The notes: generated by a model from the letters alone, not told the origin. A stretch of DNA of 64,000 nucleotides from Polaromonas sp. (GCA_021153985.1 JAJKJM010000044.1:1-64000), one strand, 5' to 3'; positions 1 through 7,557 are shown, numbered from the stretch's first letter. A program made the numbers and translations.

Positions 1-2
1 AG

Positions 3-80
3 GCCAAAGAGGCCATTGAAAAGGCCATGAAACCCATCAACCCCCAACTGAAGGAAGACCCCAACCATGGCAAGAGCTGA
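3..80 (+). CDS. C-terminal end of an unidentified protein cut by the window start
   Basis: An open frame enters from the left edge and ends at a TGA at 78-80. It gives about 25 residues, ending KEDPNHGKS, lysine- and proline-rich. It overlaps the start of the next gene by 14 bases, which suggests translational coupling in one operon. Too little is visible to name the protein. Confidence 0.45.
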   Translation, partial: AKEAIEKAMKPINPQLKEDPNHGKS

Positions 81-315
81 CGCCAAAACCGCCGTACTCG
101 CTGACGGCCTGCGCTACAAGTCCAAGGTGTCGGGATCACCGTTTGCCGCCACCACGTCTTTTGGCGCCGCCACCATGTCGTGTTTCATGTGCGGCAAACA
201 CCGAGCCCGCTCCCTGATGGGCACACGCAAGGTGCTGGGCAAGTCCCAGGCCGTGTGCTCGCCCTCGTGCAAAGCACTCGACGAAGCCCTCGAGAACGCC
301 GCCAACCAGAGTTGA
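67..315 (+). CDS. small cysteine-containing conserved hypothetical protein
   Basis: This is an 82-residue protein with no recognised named family. Cysteines at about residues 39 and 42 (CFMCGKH) and a later CSPSC at about 64-68 look like a small metal-binding knuckle, possibly zinc. An AAGGAAG ribosome binding site lies 9-10 bases before the ATG, inside the end of the upstream gene, so the two are probably co-translated. A rho-independent terminator follows at 337-359, which closes the operon. The metal-binding idea is inference from cysteine spacing only. Confidence 0.6.
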   Translation: MARADAKTAVLADGLRYKSKVSGSPFAATTSFGAATMSCFMCGKHRARSLMGTRKVLGKSQAVCSPSCKALDEALENAANQS

Positions 316-336
316 TCAGCTGATCTGCTCGTCAAC

Positions 337-370
337 AAAGGCCGCCTTGTGCGGCCTTTGGTCTTTGTTT
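337..370 (+). terminator. rho-independent terminator
   Basis: A 9 bp GC-rich stem (AAAGGCCGC with GCGGCCTTT) and a 5-base loop are followed by a T-rich tract (GTCTTTGTTT). It sits just after the small cysteine protein gene. Confidence 0.8.
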
Positions 371-490
371 GCCTTGCAAGGACCGCAATGCGGACTTGCT
401 TACCTTTTCGCCCAGCCGCCGTATTGATCACGGCGTGTCCCGGAGCGCATACTGGATGCTTGCAAACCGCATAGCAAAAGGTGATTTCCC

Positions 491-1042
491 ATGGCTTCCC
501 TGCCCACGCCGGACCCCATCCTCGAACCTGATGAGGCCATAGACCACATCCGCGGCCGCGCATCCGCCCCGGTCACCGTCGTTGAATACGGCGACTTCGA
601 ATGCCCCTCGTGCTTTCAGGCCCACGCCGCGCTGAAGATCATGCTGCCGCACTTCGACCGGCAGGTCCGTTTTGTCTTTCGCCACTTTCCGCTGCGCGAA
701 GTGCACCCGCATGCCGAGATGGCCGCCGAAGCCGCAGAAGCCGCCGGTGCGCAAGGCAAGTTCTGGCCCATGTACGAGTTGCTGTTTGCCAACCAGCAGC
801 ACCTTAAAGACAAACAGCTGCTCGACTACGCCGCGCAAGTCGGCTTGGATATGGCGCGCTACCAGAACGAGATGAGCGACCACGTCTACCTGCAGCGCGT
901 GCAAGAGCACATGCAAAGCGGCCGCCACCTGGGCATTCGCTCAACGCCGGCGTTTTACGTCAACGGCGTGTTCTGCGATGTGTCGTTTGGCCTGCAGCAT
1001 CTGCATGAGGCGATCGACAAGGCTCTCGGCCAGCAGGCCTAG
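491..1042 (+). CDS. DsbA-family (thioredoxin-fold) oxidoreductase, cytoplasmic type
   Basis: This 183-residue protein has the thioredoxin-fold layout of the DsbA/Fe-only superfamily. A beta strand VTVVEYGDFECPSC carries the redox pair C38-x-x-C41, followed by the helical insert and a STPAFYVNG cis-proline loop near residues 152-160. It has no signal peptide, so it probably acts in the cytosol as a thiol-disulfide oxidoreductase or a NhaA-associated type rather than as a periplasmic folding catalyst. It is monocistronic and convergent with the acetyltransferase downstream. The substrate cannot be deduced. Confidence 0.85.
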   Translation: MASLPTPDPILEPDEAIDHIRGRASAPVTVVEYGDFECPSCFQAHAALKIMLPHFDRQVRFVFRHFPLREVHPHAEMAAEAAEAAGAQGKFWPMYELLFANQQHLKDKQLLDYAAQVGLDMARYQNEMSDHVYLQRVQEHMQSGRHLGIRSTPAFYVNGVFCDVSFGLQHLHEAIDKALGQQA

Positions 1043-1053
1043 ATGAATCTATC

Positions 1054-1194
1054 TATCCGCAGATTTCGCAGATTTACGCAGATAAAAACCATCAAGATGC
1101 AAGGTTATGGGCCGGCGTTTGAGTGAACTTTGAGATAAGCGATCCCGTTTCCAATCTGCGTAAATCTGCGTAAATCTGCGTAATCTGCGGATAA
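1054..1194. repeat. long inverted repeat built from an iterated 10-bp unit
   Basis: The left arm (1054-1085) and right arm (1153-1194) are reverse complements built from repeats of CGCAGATTTA, separated by about 67 bp of unique sequence. The element fills the gap between two convergent genes. It may act as a bidirectional terminator or be a mobile-type palindromic repeat. Confidence 0.75.
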
Positions 1195-1197
1195 ATT

Positions 1198-1719
1198 TCA
1201 ACCGTCCACAGGTTGCAGAGGCGTCACTAGCGTCTTCTGCAAAAACGCCAAATCCAGCCAGCGGCCAAACTTGAACGCCGCCTGTTTGATCGTGCCGCTG
1301 TGCTCAAAACCCAGGCGCTTGTGCAACTCGATGCTGGCGCTGTTGCTCAGGTCAATCGCGCCGACCAGCACGTGCACGCCTTGCTCCTCGGCCTTGGCCA
1401 CGATGGCCTCCAGCAGCGTGCGCCCCAAGCCCTGGCCGCGGTGGCTTTTTTCAATATAGACCGAATGCTCGACCGTGTACTTGTACGCAGGGAACGCGCG
1501 GAACGTGCCGTAGCTCGCAAAACCCAGCAGCTTGCCAGCGTCGTCCTCAAGCCCGATCACCGGAAAGTTGTTGGCCCGCTTGGTGGCAAACCAGGTCACC
1601 ATGCTTTCAGGTGTGCGCGGCTTGTAGTCATACAGCGCGGTTGAATTGGCGATGGCCTCGTTGAAGATGGCGAGGATCTGGCCGGCGTGGCGCTCTTCGG
1701 TGCAATTGACGGGGTGCAT
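1198..1719 (-). CDS. GNAT N-acetyltransferase, phosphinothricin/methionine sulfoximine acetyltransferase-like
   Basis: This 173-residue GNAT protein carries the acetyl-CoA pyrophosphate loop RGQGLG at about residues 94-99 and the family patterns EHSVYI and LHKRLGFEHSG. The best relatives by pattern are the Pat/MddA (YncA-like) enzymes, which acetylate phosphinothricin, methionine sulfoximine or related amino compounds. The MHPV start is preferred because the family begins there. An upstream in-frame start would add 17 unlikely residues (to 1770). It is convergent with the DsbA-like gene across the iterated inverted repeat. Substrate specificity is inferred. Confidence 0.82.
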   Translation of the reverse strand: MHPVNCTEERHAGQILAIFNEAIANSTALYDYKPRTPESMVTWFATKRANNFPVIGLEDDAGKLLGFASYGTFRAFPAYKYTVEHSVYIEKSHRGQGLGRTLLEAIVAKAEEQGVHVLVGAIDLSNSASIELHKRLGFEHSGTIKQAAFKFGRWLDLAFLQKTLVTPLQPVDG

Positions 1720-1806
1720 GCGGATTTTGTGGTGGATGTTGGTGTTGCTCCGTTCGCTGTTGTCAGGCACCAGCGAGCGGAGTGCGTGCAGCTATTTTGC
1801 CGGGCC

Positions 1807-2334
1807 TTAGCCCGCCGTGGCGGACCCGGGCAGGGGAGCCGCCTGCGCCGCACCGCGCGCACGTACGCGCCGCACCTGGAACGCCGCACCAATGACGTAC
1901 AGCAGCAGAAGTACCCCCGTGGCGGCCTTCAGCGCAGGCGCGTCGGCATTGGGCAACAACGGTGCGCCCAGCGGAAGGCGCGTCGAAGTCTCGGTAATCG
2001 CCGGGATCATGTGGAACACAAACGTGATCGAATAGCTCAGCGTCTCGACATAAGGCGATGCACGCCCCAGCACTTGGGTGGTGCCAGCCACCCAGGCAAT
2101 GCCCAGCACCAGTAGCGTGATGATGCCCAGCGCATGCGGCTTGCCGAAACCGCCGTGCTGGAAGATGCCAAAGCCCGTGAGGCAGGTCAGCACCGTGGTC
2201 CAGATATACACCTTGCCCAGCGTAGACCTGGCGATGATTTCCTTGTCGCGAAAAAAGGCAAGTAGGGCTGCCGCCACAGCCACCAGGCTGATCGCGGTGT
2301 GAATGACGCCCAGGTGCGTTAAACCATAGATCAT
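1807..2334 (-). CDS. small integral membrane protein of unknown function
   Basis: The protein has 175 residues with four to five hydrophobic segments (about 8-27, 44-62, 66-85, 98-115 and 137-155) and a basic C-terminal tail RRVRARG. The start chosen has a clear AAGGAG site 7 bases upstream. Longer in-frame starts lack one. Histidines HLGVIH near the N-terminus and FHMIPAI in a later helix could be functional, but I cannot assign a family. It is transcribed divergently from the DUF6172 gene. Confidence 0.7.
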   Translation of the reverse strand: MIYGLTHLGVIHTAISLVAVAAALLAFFRDKEIIARSTLGKVYIWTTVLTCLTGFGIFQHGGFGKPHALGIITLLVLGIAWVAGTTQVLGRASPYVETLSYSITFVFHMIPAITETSTRLPLGAPLLPNADAPALKAATGVLLLLYVIGAAFQVRRVRARGAAQAAPLPGSATAG

Positions 2335-2525
2335 CGGAATCTCCTTGTGCCCTGGAGCGCCAGGGCCGTGGGTTGAACAAGCCTGCGTTGGCCCAAGCAA
2401 ACGCCATGCCGCGCAGATTGTGGCCCGCGGCATTGGTTTCGGCTACTGTCTTGAGGACTGGCCCGATAATCGGTAGAACACCGTGGCAGCGCCACCCCCA
2501 ACAAACCAATCAAACCAAAGTACTC

Positions 2526-2849
2526 ATGAAAAAAACATTTCAGCTCAAAGTCGAAGGCAAAAACCGAGAGCGCCTGCTCGAAGCCGCCAAACACGACATC
2601 CGCAAATACTTCAAACGCGAACGCGCCAAGCCGCTGCCCAAGGGCGTGGACTTCTGGGACTTTGATTGCAAGTCAGGCTACAGCCAGGATTCGGCAACTG
2701 TGGTGCCGGAGGCTGGTCTTATCAAGTCGATTGACGAGGTCGTGAAGGACGGCGGCGAGCAGTTTTATGTGGAGGTGCTGGCCAAGCCGGGGGTGAAGGT
2801 GCCACGTGCGAGCAATGAGGGTGGTGACGGTTTTGATGACGTCGAGTAA
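2526..2849 (+). CDS. DUF6172-type small conserved protein
   Basis: This is a 107-residue protein starting MKKTFQLKVEGKNRERLLEA with a central KGVDFWDFDCKSG motif. That combination is typical of a small proteobacterial family of unknown function (DUF6172). The start at 2526 lies in a poorly conserved upstream frame, but the MKKTF start is characteristic. The next gene starts 3 bases after its stop codon, so the two are probably co-transcribed. No function is known. Confidence 0.75.
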   Translation: MKKTFQLKVEGKNRERLLEAAKHDIRKYFKRERAKPLPKGVDFWDFDCKSGYSQDSATVVPEAGLIKSIDEVVKDGGEQFYVEVLAKPGVKVPRASNEGGDGFDDVE

Positions 2850-2851
2850 GC

Positions 2852-3355
2852 ATGCGCAGACTCCTTGCGCTCTTGCTGATGATGGCCTTTGCTTCGTCAG
2901 CGAATGCGGATCAAAATCTTCTCGGCCAATGGAAGTCTGACTCCGATATCAGCATGCGCTTCAATACAGAGCGCGCAAAGCTTGACAGCAAGACGGCCCT
3001 GTTTCTTTCGCAGGTGATGGGCCATATGACCCTGACCTTTACGGCAGATGCCATGACGTCCGAGTTGCCGGATCTGGAGACGCGAACGCAAGAGGGCCGG
3101 AAGAGGCCATTGACAGGCTTTCGCGAAACCCATCCCTATTGTGTCCTGGGCGTTGCGTCGGATTCGGTTGCCGTCAAAACCGTTGCGGCAGTGACCGGCA
3201 GGGACACCATCATTGTTTATAACTTCATAGGCCCAGACATGCTCTGGGTGTACGCTGGCGGCGAAGACAACTCGCAGAGTCTTCATCTTCGTGAATACTA
3301 TGTGCGGGTAAAAGATGTGCCCCAGCCCGAGACGCCCAAAAGCGCTCAACCCTAG
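2852..3355 (+). CDS. exported protein, possibly lipocalin-like small beta protein
   Basis: This 167-residue protein has a clear signal peptide (MRRLLALLLMMAFASSANA, cleavage before DQN). The mature part begins LLGQWKSDSD and continues with alternating strands, much like small lipocalin-type domains in which a GxW motif opens the barrel. It follows the DUF6172 gene by 2 bases and precedes the MazF-like toxin by 20 bases, so the three may form one transcript. The lipocalin idea rests only on the GQW motif and strand pattern. Confidence 0.65.
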   Translation: MRRLLALLLMMAFASSANADQNLLGQWKSDSDISMRFNTERAKLDSKTALFLSQVMGHMTLTFTADAMTSELPDLETRTQEGRKRPLTGFRETHPYCVLGVASDSVAVKTVAAVTGRDTIIVYNFIGPDMLWVYAGGEDNSQSLHLREYYVRVKDVPQPETPKSAQP

Positions 3356-3375
3356 AAAGGTCGGTTCTGCGACCT

Positions 3376-3771
3376 ATGGATAGAGACCCAGAAGCCCCAC
3401 AAGGCCCTTACCCCGACACCATCCAGCAAGGCGATGTGTTCTGGCTGCAAGCTGATCCCACACGCGGTTCCATCCCCGGCTCGCCGCACCCCCATGTCGT
3501 CGTGCAAGACGACGTATTCAACCGGTCCCGCATCAGCACCGTGATCATCTGCGCGCTTACCTCCAACCTCAATCGCGCCACCGAGCCAGGCAATGTCCTG
3601 CTCGAGCCCGGCGAGGGCGATTTGGAAAAGCAGAGCGTGGTGGTCGTGTCGCAGGTGTCTTCGGTCTACAAGACGCGTCTGGGTGAGCACATCGGGACGC
3701 TGTCGTACGAGCGTGTTCAGCAGATACTGGCCGGCATGCGCTTTCTGCAGGCCGCATTTCACCAGCGGTAA
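3376..3771 (+). CDS. PemK/MazF-family toxin-like protein (solitary)
   Basis: This 131-residue protein has the PemK/MazF fold signature. GDVFWLQADPTRGSIPGSPHPHVVVQDD forms the first barrel strands. It is followed by VIICALTSN, then [20 protein letters not shown], which matches the conserved Sxxxxxqixtvdk segment of this RNase family, and ending with the helix near YERVQQILAGM. MazF proteins cut mRNA at short sequences and are normally paired with a small antitoxin encoded upstream. Here the upstream gene encodes an exported protein and no antitoxin-like gene is seen. The gene may be an orphan or a non-toxic relative. A fragment of the same gene occurs at 6927-6956. Confidence 0.8.
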   Translation: MDRDPEAPQGPYPDTIQQGDVFWLQADPTRGSIPGSPHPHVVVQDDVFNRSRISTVIICALTSNLNRATEPGNVLLEPGEGDLEKQSVVVVSQVSSVYKTRLGEHIGTLSYERVQQILAGMRFLQAAFHQR

Positions 3772-3773
3772 CC

Positions 3774-3830
3774 ATCAAATCGGCCTCCAGCCCAATACCC
3801 ACATTGGTTAGCGGCTATTGATTTGATAGC
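3774..3830 (-). repeat. dispersed Comamonadaceae-type repeat, copy 1
   Basis: Read on the minus strand it begins with the hairpin GCTAT-CAAATCA-ATAGC and continues GCCGCTAACCAATGTGG, then TATTGGGCTGGAGGCCGATTT. This is the same layout as the copies at 9864, 16490, 38031 and 43333. It abuts the 3' end of the MazF-like gene. Confidence 0.75.
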
Positions 3831-3855
3831 GAAGCGTGATGGGGTTGACGAACCA

Positions 3856-3871
3856 ATAACCACATGGTTAT
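3856..3871. promoter_or_regulatory. probable operator of the ArsR/AHSA1 operon
   Basis: ATAACCACATGGTTAT is a perfect dyad with 7 bp arms and a 2 bp centre, ending 9 bases before the ArsR start codon. Its place and shape fit an autoregulatory ArsR-family operator. Confidence 0.6.
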
Positions 3872-3880
3872 GATTCGGGC

Positions 3881-4228
3881 ATGCAAACAGTCGCGAACGA
3901 ATTTTCCAGTCAGGTTTCAGACGAGGTCTTCAAGGCCCTGTCTGACCCGACACGCCGGGCGATCTTTGAGCGCCTGGCTCGCGACGGTGAGCAGACCGTG
4001 CGCGCCCTGACCGACCAGGCGGGCGTGTCGCAGCCGGCCGTCTCCAAGCACCTGCGTGTGCTGAAGCAAGCCCAGCTGGTCATCGACAGGCCCGAGGGCC
4101 GTGAGACGCACTACAGCGCCCAGCCGCTGGCGCTCTCGGCCCTGCGTGACTGGGTGAGCTTTTACGGCGCCTTCTGGAACGACCGCATCGACGATCTCGA
4201 ATCACTCTTAAAAAGGATGGACCAATGA
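3881..4228 (+). CDS. ArsR-family transcriptional regulator
   Basis: This is a 115-residue winged-helix repressor. It starts with the typical VFKALSDPTRRAIFERLARDGEQTV segment, followed by the recognition helix in AGVSQPAVSKHLRVLKQAQLV and the wing RPEGRETHYSAQP. It lacks the metal-binding cysteine pair of ArsR/SmtB sensors and belongs to the SdpR-like group usually paired with an AHSA1 gene. Its stop overlaps the next start (ATGA), which indicates coupled translation. A perfect 16 bp dyad lies just upstream and is the likely operator. Confidence 0.9.
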   Translation: MQTVANEFSSQVSDEVFKALSDPTRRAIFERLARDGEQTVRALTDQAGVSQPAVSKHLRVLKQAQLVIDRPEGRETHYSAQPLALSALRDWVSFYGAFWNDRIDDLESLLKRMDQ

Positions 4229-4656
4229 CTTCCACTACAGCCACTTCCGCAGCCACCGCCACTGAAACCCGCTCCGTCGTGGTCGAGCGCCAAATCCCTT
4301 ACCCACCCGAAAAGATCTGGCGCGCCCTCACGCAGCCGCACCTGATCGAAGAGTGGCTGATGAAAAACGACTTCAAGCCCTCGGTAGACCACCGCTTCAA
4401 GCTGAGCGCAGACTGGGGCGCCGTCGAATGCAAGGTGCTGGAGGTCGAACCGAACACCACGCTGTCCTACACCTGGGCCGCCTATGGCCTTGAGAGCATC
4501 GTCACCTGGACGCTCACCCCTGCGGGCACCGGCACGCATCTGCGCATGGAGCAGTCGGGCTTCCGGCCAGACCAGGAGCAGGCTTACCAGGGCGCCAAAT
4601 ACGGCTGGCAGCAGTTCTTTGCCAAGCTGGAGCAGGTGGTGGTGCGGGCAGATTGA
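4225..4656 (+). CDS. SRPBCC/AHSA1-domain protein
   Basis: This 143-residue protein has the AHSA1 helix-grip fold pattern: VVVERQIPYPPEKIWRALTQPHLIEEWLM, a central LSYTWA strand, and the C-terminal GWQQFFAKLEQVV helix. The fold forms a hydrophobic ligand cavity. Bacterial members paired with ArsR regulators are thought to bind small ligands or act in stress responses, without a settled biochemical role. The ATG overlaps the regulator's stop codon by 4 bases. The first 15 residues are Thr/Ala-rich and probably disordered. Confidence 0.87.
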   Translation: MTSTTATSAATATETRSVVVERQIPYPPEKIWRALTQPHLIEEWLMKNDFKPSVDHRFKLSADWGAVECKVLEVEPNTTLSYTWAAYGLESIVTWTLTPAGTGTHLRMEQSGFRPDQEQAYQGAKYGWQQFFAKLEQVVVRAD

Positions 4657-4697
4657 CGGTTCACGCCTGAGCACACCTTTTAAAGCGAGGCACTGGA

Positions 4698-5129
4698 ATG
4701 AACGCGATGGCCAAAAAGACATCCGCCAAGCCGGCGCTCCTGTCAGGCGGCAATCCGCAAATTCCGAAAGGTGAGGGCGATGCCCCTGTGCAGGCCTACA
4801 TCGCCGCCATGCCAGGCTGGAAGCGCGATGTAGGCCGCCGGCTCGACACACTCATCGTGCAAACCGTGCCCGGCGTGCACAAGGCCGTCAAATGGAACTC
4901 GCCGTTCTATGGTGTGAAAGATGAGGGCTGGTTCCTCAGCTTCCATTGCTTCGCCAAGTACATCAAGGTGGCCTTCTTTCGCGGCCTGTCGCTCAAGCCC
5001 GTGCCGCCCGTCGAATCCAAAAGCCAGGACACGCGCTACTTTCACATTGCTGAAGACGGTCAGTTCGACGAAGCCCAGTTCACCGCCTGGGTGAAGCAGG
5101 CCAGCCAATTGCCACTAGAACGGATGTGA
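4698..5129 (+). CDS. DUF1801-domain protein, first of two
   Basis: The protein has 143 residues with the DUF1801 core: the VQAYIAAMPGWKRDVGRRLDTLI helix, the VHKAVKWNSPFYG strand-turn and a FLSFHCFAKYIKVAFFRG sheet. The YdhG-like fold resembles iron-sulfur scaffold (frataxin-like) proteins, but the function is unsettled. It sits 41 bases after the AHSA1 gene and overlaps the region before the second DUF1801 gene, so ArsR, AHSA1 and both DUF1801 genes probably form one operon. That arrangement is common in Burkholderiales. Confidence 0.82.
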   Translation: MNAMAKKTSAKPALLSGGNPQIPKGEGDAPVQAYIAAMPGWKRDVGRRLDTLIVQTVPGVHKAVKWNSPFYGVKDEGWFLSFHCFAKYIKVAFFRGLSLKPVPPVESKSQDTRYFHIAEDGQFDEAQFTAWVKQASQLPLERM

Positions 5130-5158
5130 GCCGTATCAAAGCAGAAAGGAAAAACACC

Positions 5159-5617
5159 ATGCCGAAGACAAGCGCCACCAAAACAGCTGCGACAAAAACT
5201 GCGACAAAAAAAGTGATCACAGCCGCAACCAAAAGCAAGAACAGCAAGGCGGAAAGCAGCGCCCCTGCCTCCCAGCTGATCGACGAAAAAATCGCCAACC
5301 TGAATGACTGGCGCGGCGAAGCCCTTGCCAAAGTTCGCGCAGTCGTCAAGCAGGCCGTCCCCGGCGTGGTCGAAGAATGGAAGTGGAGCGTTCCGGTCTG
5401 GTCGCACAACGGCATCATCTGCACCGGCGAGACCTACAAGGCCGCCGTGAAGATGACCTTCGCCAAAGGCGCCAAGGTGGACGACCCTTCAGGGCTTTTC
5501 AACTCCAGCCTCGAAGGCAATACCCGCCGGGCGATTGACTTTCATGAGGGGGATGAGATTGATGAGAAGAAGTTGAAGGCGCTGGTGCGGGCGGCTGCGG
5601 CGTTGAATAAGGGCTAG
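5159..5617 (+). CDS. DUF1801-domain protein, second copy, with basic N-terminal tail
   Basis: This 152-residue protein has the DUF1801 elements IANLNDWRGEALAKVRAVVKQAVPGVVEEWKW and YKAAVKMTFAKGAK. Residues 1-40 are a Lys/Ala/Thr-rich tail of ATKTA-like repeats, reminiscent of the histone-H1-like tails of beta-proteobacterial proteins, so nucleic-acid contact is possible. The start at 5159 is chosen because AAAGGA lies about 10 bases upstream. A start at 5126 would overlap the previous gene. It is last in the probable ArsR operon. Confidence 0.82.
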   Translation: MPKTSATKTAATKTATKKVITAATKSKNSKAESSAPASQLIDEKIANLNDWRGEALAKVRAVVKQAVPGVVEEWKWSVPVWSHNGIICTGETYKAAVKMTFAKGAKVDDPSGLFNSSLEGNTRRAIDFHEGDEIDEKKLKALVRAAAALNKG

Positions 5618-5683
5618 TATTTCGTCTAAGTTTTCGCTGAAACATTCCAGCTCACGTGAAGGCCGTCTTTTTCATTCAACTTC

Positions 5684-6658
5684 TTGAACTCAAAGGTATG
5701 CTTTGAACTATCAATGGCAACTGCCCACTTATATTTGTTCAGCGATGCGTGCCCAACCGACTGGCTTGTCGATGGTGAGGATGACACTTGGCATACGATT
5801 GTGAACTTTGCTTTTCAGTCTGATCCACAACTCTTCTCGGACATCGAAGGTGGTCTGCCGCATGAGGAGGTGTTGAAACGTGATCCGCTATATGAGGGAT
5901 TTGTAACTCAGATGCGGTCGTCGTCCCTTCCTTCGATGCAGCTTCGAAAATGGGATACCAGCATTTCGCATAGGAATCGATTCTGCAAATCGTTTACTGC
6001 GATCCTCCGAAATTACAAGCCACTGGTCGCGGCACTGTCCTTCCAACAAAAGACTCTTCAAAAATCGAAGCTCGCCCTTTTTAATTCCTATAACAGTCAC
6101 ATTGGGGAAATCGAAGGCCAAGGCATTGGATTTGAGGAATATTTTGATAGCAAATCGCGACTTCGATTGAAGCATTCCTTTCTCAATTTTCACGGTCATC
6201 ACGAAATTGAGGGGCTTGAGCGACAGATGGTCATTCTCTTGCTCATGGCATTTTTCGTTGCAGACCAATTCCGCTTTTACTATCAAGATCTCGTGAAGAG
6301 TGGTCGGTATGGCTTTGATAAATTGCTGCTTACTGTGGTGTCTGACAGGCTTAGTGGTGATGGCGATGATCGCTTTCGGCGGAAAAGTGAACAAAATCTG
6401 AGGCACCTCATTGATCCTGACGGGGATGGTGCATTTGTACGGCTCACAAGATCCAACCAAATCGACGTTTTTTCAGGTGATCTAATCGCTGACAATCTCG
6501 CCGGTTGGCTCAATGCGGCGATTCGCGACCCTACGGGATGCTTCGCTGAGTACGTAAGACAAGCGGCTCCTTCTGGTGTGTGGACTGGCTGGCATACGCT
6601 TAGGCCGTCAGTGGAGAAGCTTGAATCAATCTCAGCAATGCAACTGTTGAGGGGCTAA
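5684..6658 (+). CDS. AT-rich hypothetical protein, possible RNase H-like (DUF3800-type) fold
   Basis: This 324-residue protein has no family I recognise with certainty. Its codon use is clearly more AT-rich than its neighbours, which suggests horizontal acquisition. An opening strand LYLFSDAC, an internal LLLTVVSDR and a late DVFSGDLIADNLAGWL place aspartates on successive strands and a final helix. This is the pattern of DUF3800 and related RNase H-like proteins often found in defence islands. The start is uncertain: TTG at 5684, or ATG at 5714 in MATAHLYLF. Neither has a strong ribosome site. Gene fragments follow immediately downstream. Confidence 0.6.
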   Translation: MNSKVCFELSMATAHLYLFSDACPTDWLVDGEDDTWHTIVNFAFQSDPQLFSDIEGGLPHEEVLKRDPLYEGFVTQMRSSSLPSMQLRKWDTSISHRNRFCKSFTAILRNYKPLVAALSFQQKTLQKSKLALFNSYNSHIGEIEGQGIGFEEYFDSKSRLRLKHSFLNFHGHHEIEGLERQMVILLLMAFFVADQFRFYYQDLVKSGRYGFDKLLLTVVSDRLSGDGDDRFRRKSEQNLRHLIDPDGDGAFVRLTRSNQIDVFSGDLIADNLAGWLNAAIRDPTGCFAEYVRQAAPSGVWTGWHTLRPSVEKLESISAMQLLRG

Positions 6659-6766
6659 AAACTTCAAGGTTCGGTGCCACCACCTCTATCTGACTTGGAA
6701 AGGCTTGAGTCTAAGAGCGTGTGGCGATTTCGAATCTCATTCGCGCCACCACCTCCACAGGCTACT

Positions 6767-6886
6767 CACCGCCAAACCCGACTCACCCGCCCGCCCAGTG
6801 CGGCCGATACGGTGGGTGTAGTCAGTGGCTGAGTGGGGCAGGTCGTAGTTCACGACGACGGGCATTTGCGCGATGTCGATGCCGCG
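6767..6886 (-). pseudogene. fragment of the DEAD-box helicase gene
   Basis: Translated on the minus strand, this 120 bp gives 40 residues ([17 protein letters not shown]... HRIGRTGR...GLAV). All but two residues match residues 314-353 of the intact helicase encoded at 8404-9669. The matching DNA there is 8611-8730. Outside this block the frame departs from the helicase and soon stops, so it is a decayed partial duplicate. Confidence 0.85.
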
Positions 6887-6926
6887 GGTTGAGCCCGGTG
6901 AGTCAGCATGAGCAAGCAGGGCTGCG

Positions 6927-6956
6927 GTTGTGTCGCAAGTGTCTTCCGTGTACAAA
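6927..6956 (+). pseudogene. fragment of the MazF-like gene
   Basis: This 30 bp stretch encodes [10 protein letters not shown], identical in protein to the core segment of the MazF-like protein. The matching DNA is 3643-3672, with a few silent changes. It lies 40 bp from the helicase fragment. Confidence 0.6.
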
Positions 6957-7011
6957 GGCGGCAAGTTGTTCTTCTTGCCGCCTACTTTGCAGACATCTGG
7001 CAACCCACCCC

Positions 7012-7557
7012 ATGCAAACCCCGAATCCATCCACCATCACGCTGCTCGTGTTTCTTCCGCTGGTCGCGTGGCGTGTCTACGCGCGCTTTCGCCGCATGGT
7101 TGGGCGCCAGCGCCTGTCGAGGATCCGTCCCTGGATCACCCTGGCCATCTTTCCCATCCTGCTTGTTTTGCTGTGCTTCGCCGCTCGTGAACACCTTGAA
7201 AGGCTTGGGTGGCTTGCCGGTGGCCTGGGCTTTGGTGGGTTGCTCGGCATCTTTGGGCTGCGCAAGACGCGCTTCGAGCCAACACCCCAAGGCCTGTTTT
7301 ACACGCCCAACGCTCACCTGGGCATTGCGCTTTCATTGCTGTTCGCTGGGCGCATTGCCTATCGATTGTTCGAAATCTATACGGCAGGGCCGACGGCGCA
7401 GCACGGAATGGGCGACTTCGCGCGCAGCCCGCTCACACTGGCCGTCTTTGGGCTGTTGGCGGGTTACTACATAAGCTACGCCATCGGCCTTGTGCGCTGG
7501 CGATTTGGTGTTTTGCGGGCCAAGCGGGAGCGTGAAGCGCTGGGGCGAGATGTTTAG
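7012..7557 (+). CDS. polytopic membrane protein of unknown function
   Basis: This 181-residue protein has about five hydrophobic segments (roughly 5-20, 40-57, 62-80, 98-117 and 132-152) separated by basic loops such as [17 protein letters not shown]. The layout resembles the CcdC/DUF1453 group, but I cannot confirm that. The ATG at 7012 is preferred because upstream in-frame sequence lies within the decayed fragments. The next gene begins 8 bases before this stop, so the two are translationally coupled. Confidence 0.65.
   Translation: MQTPNPSTITLLVFLPLVAWRVYARFRRMVGRQRLSRIRPWITLAIFPILLVLLCFAAREHLERLGWLAGGLGFGGLLGIFGLRKTRFEPTPQGLFYTPNAHLGIALSLLFAGRIAYRLFEIYTAGPTAQHGMGDFARSPLTLAVFGLLAGYYISYAIGLVRWRFGVLRAKREREALGRDV

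Larger units (their letters stand above)
6659..7011. other. gene-poor stretch with two gene fragments
   Basis: No intact gene is visible here. The stretch holds a helicase fragment (6767-6886, minus) and a MazF-like fragment (6927-6956, plus) about 40 bp apart, then the leader of the membrane protein gene at 7012. Confidence 0.6.
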
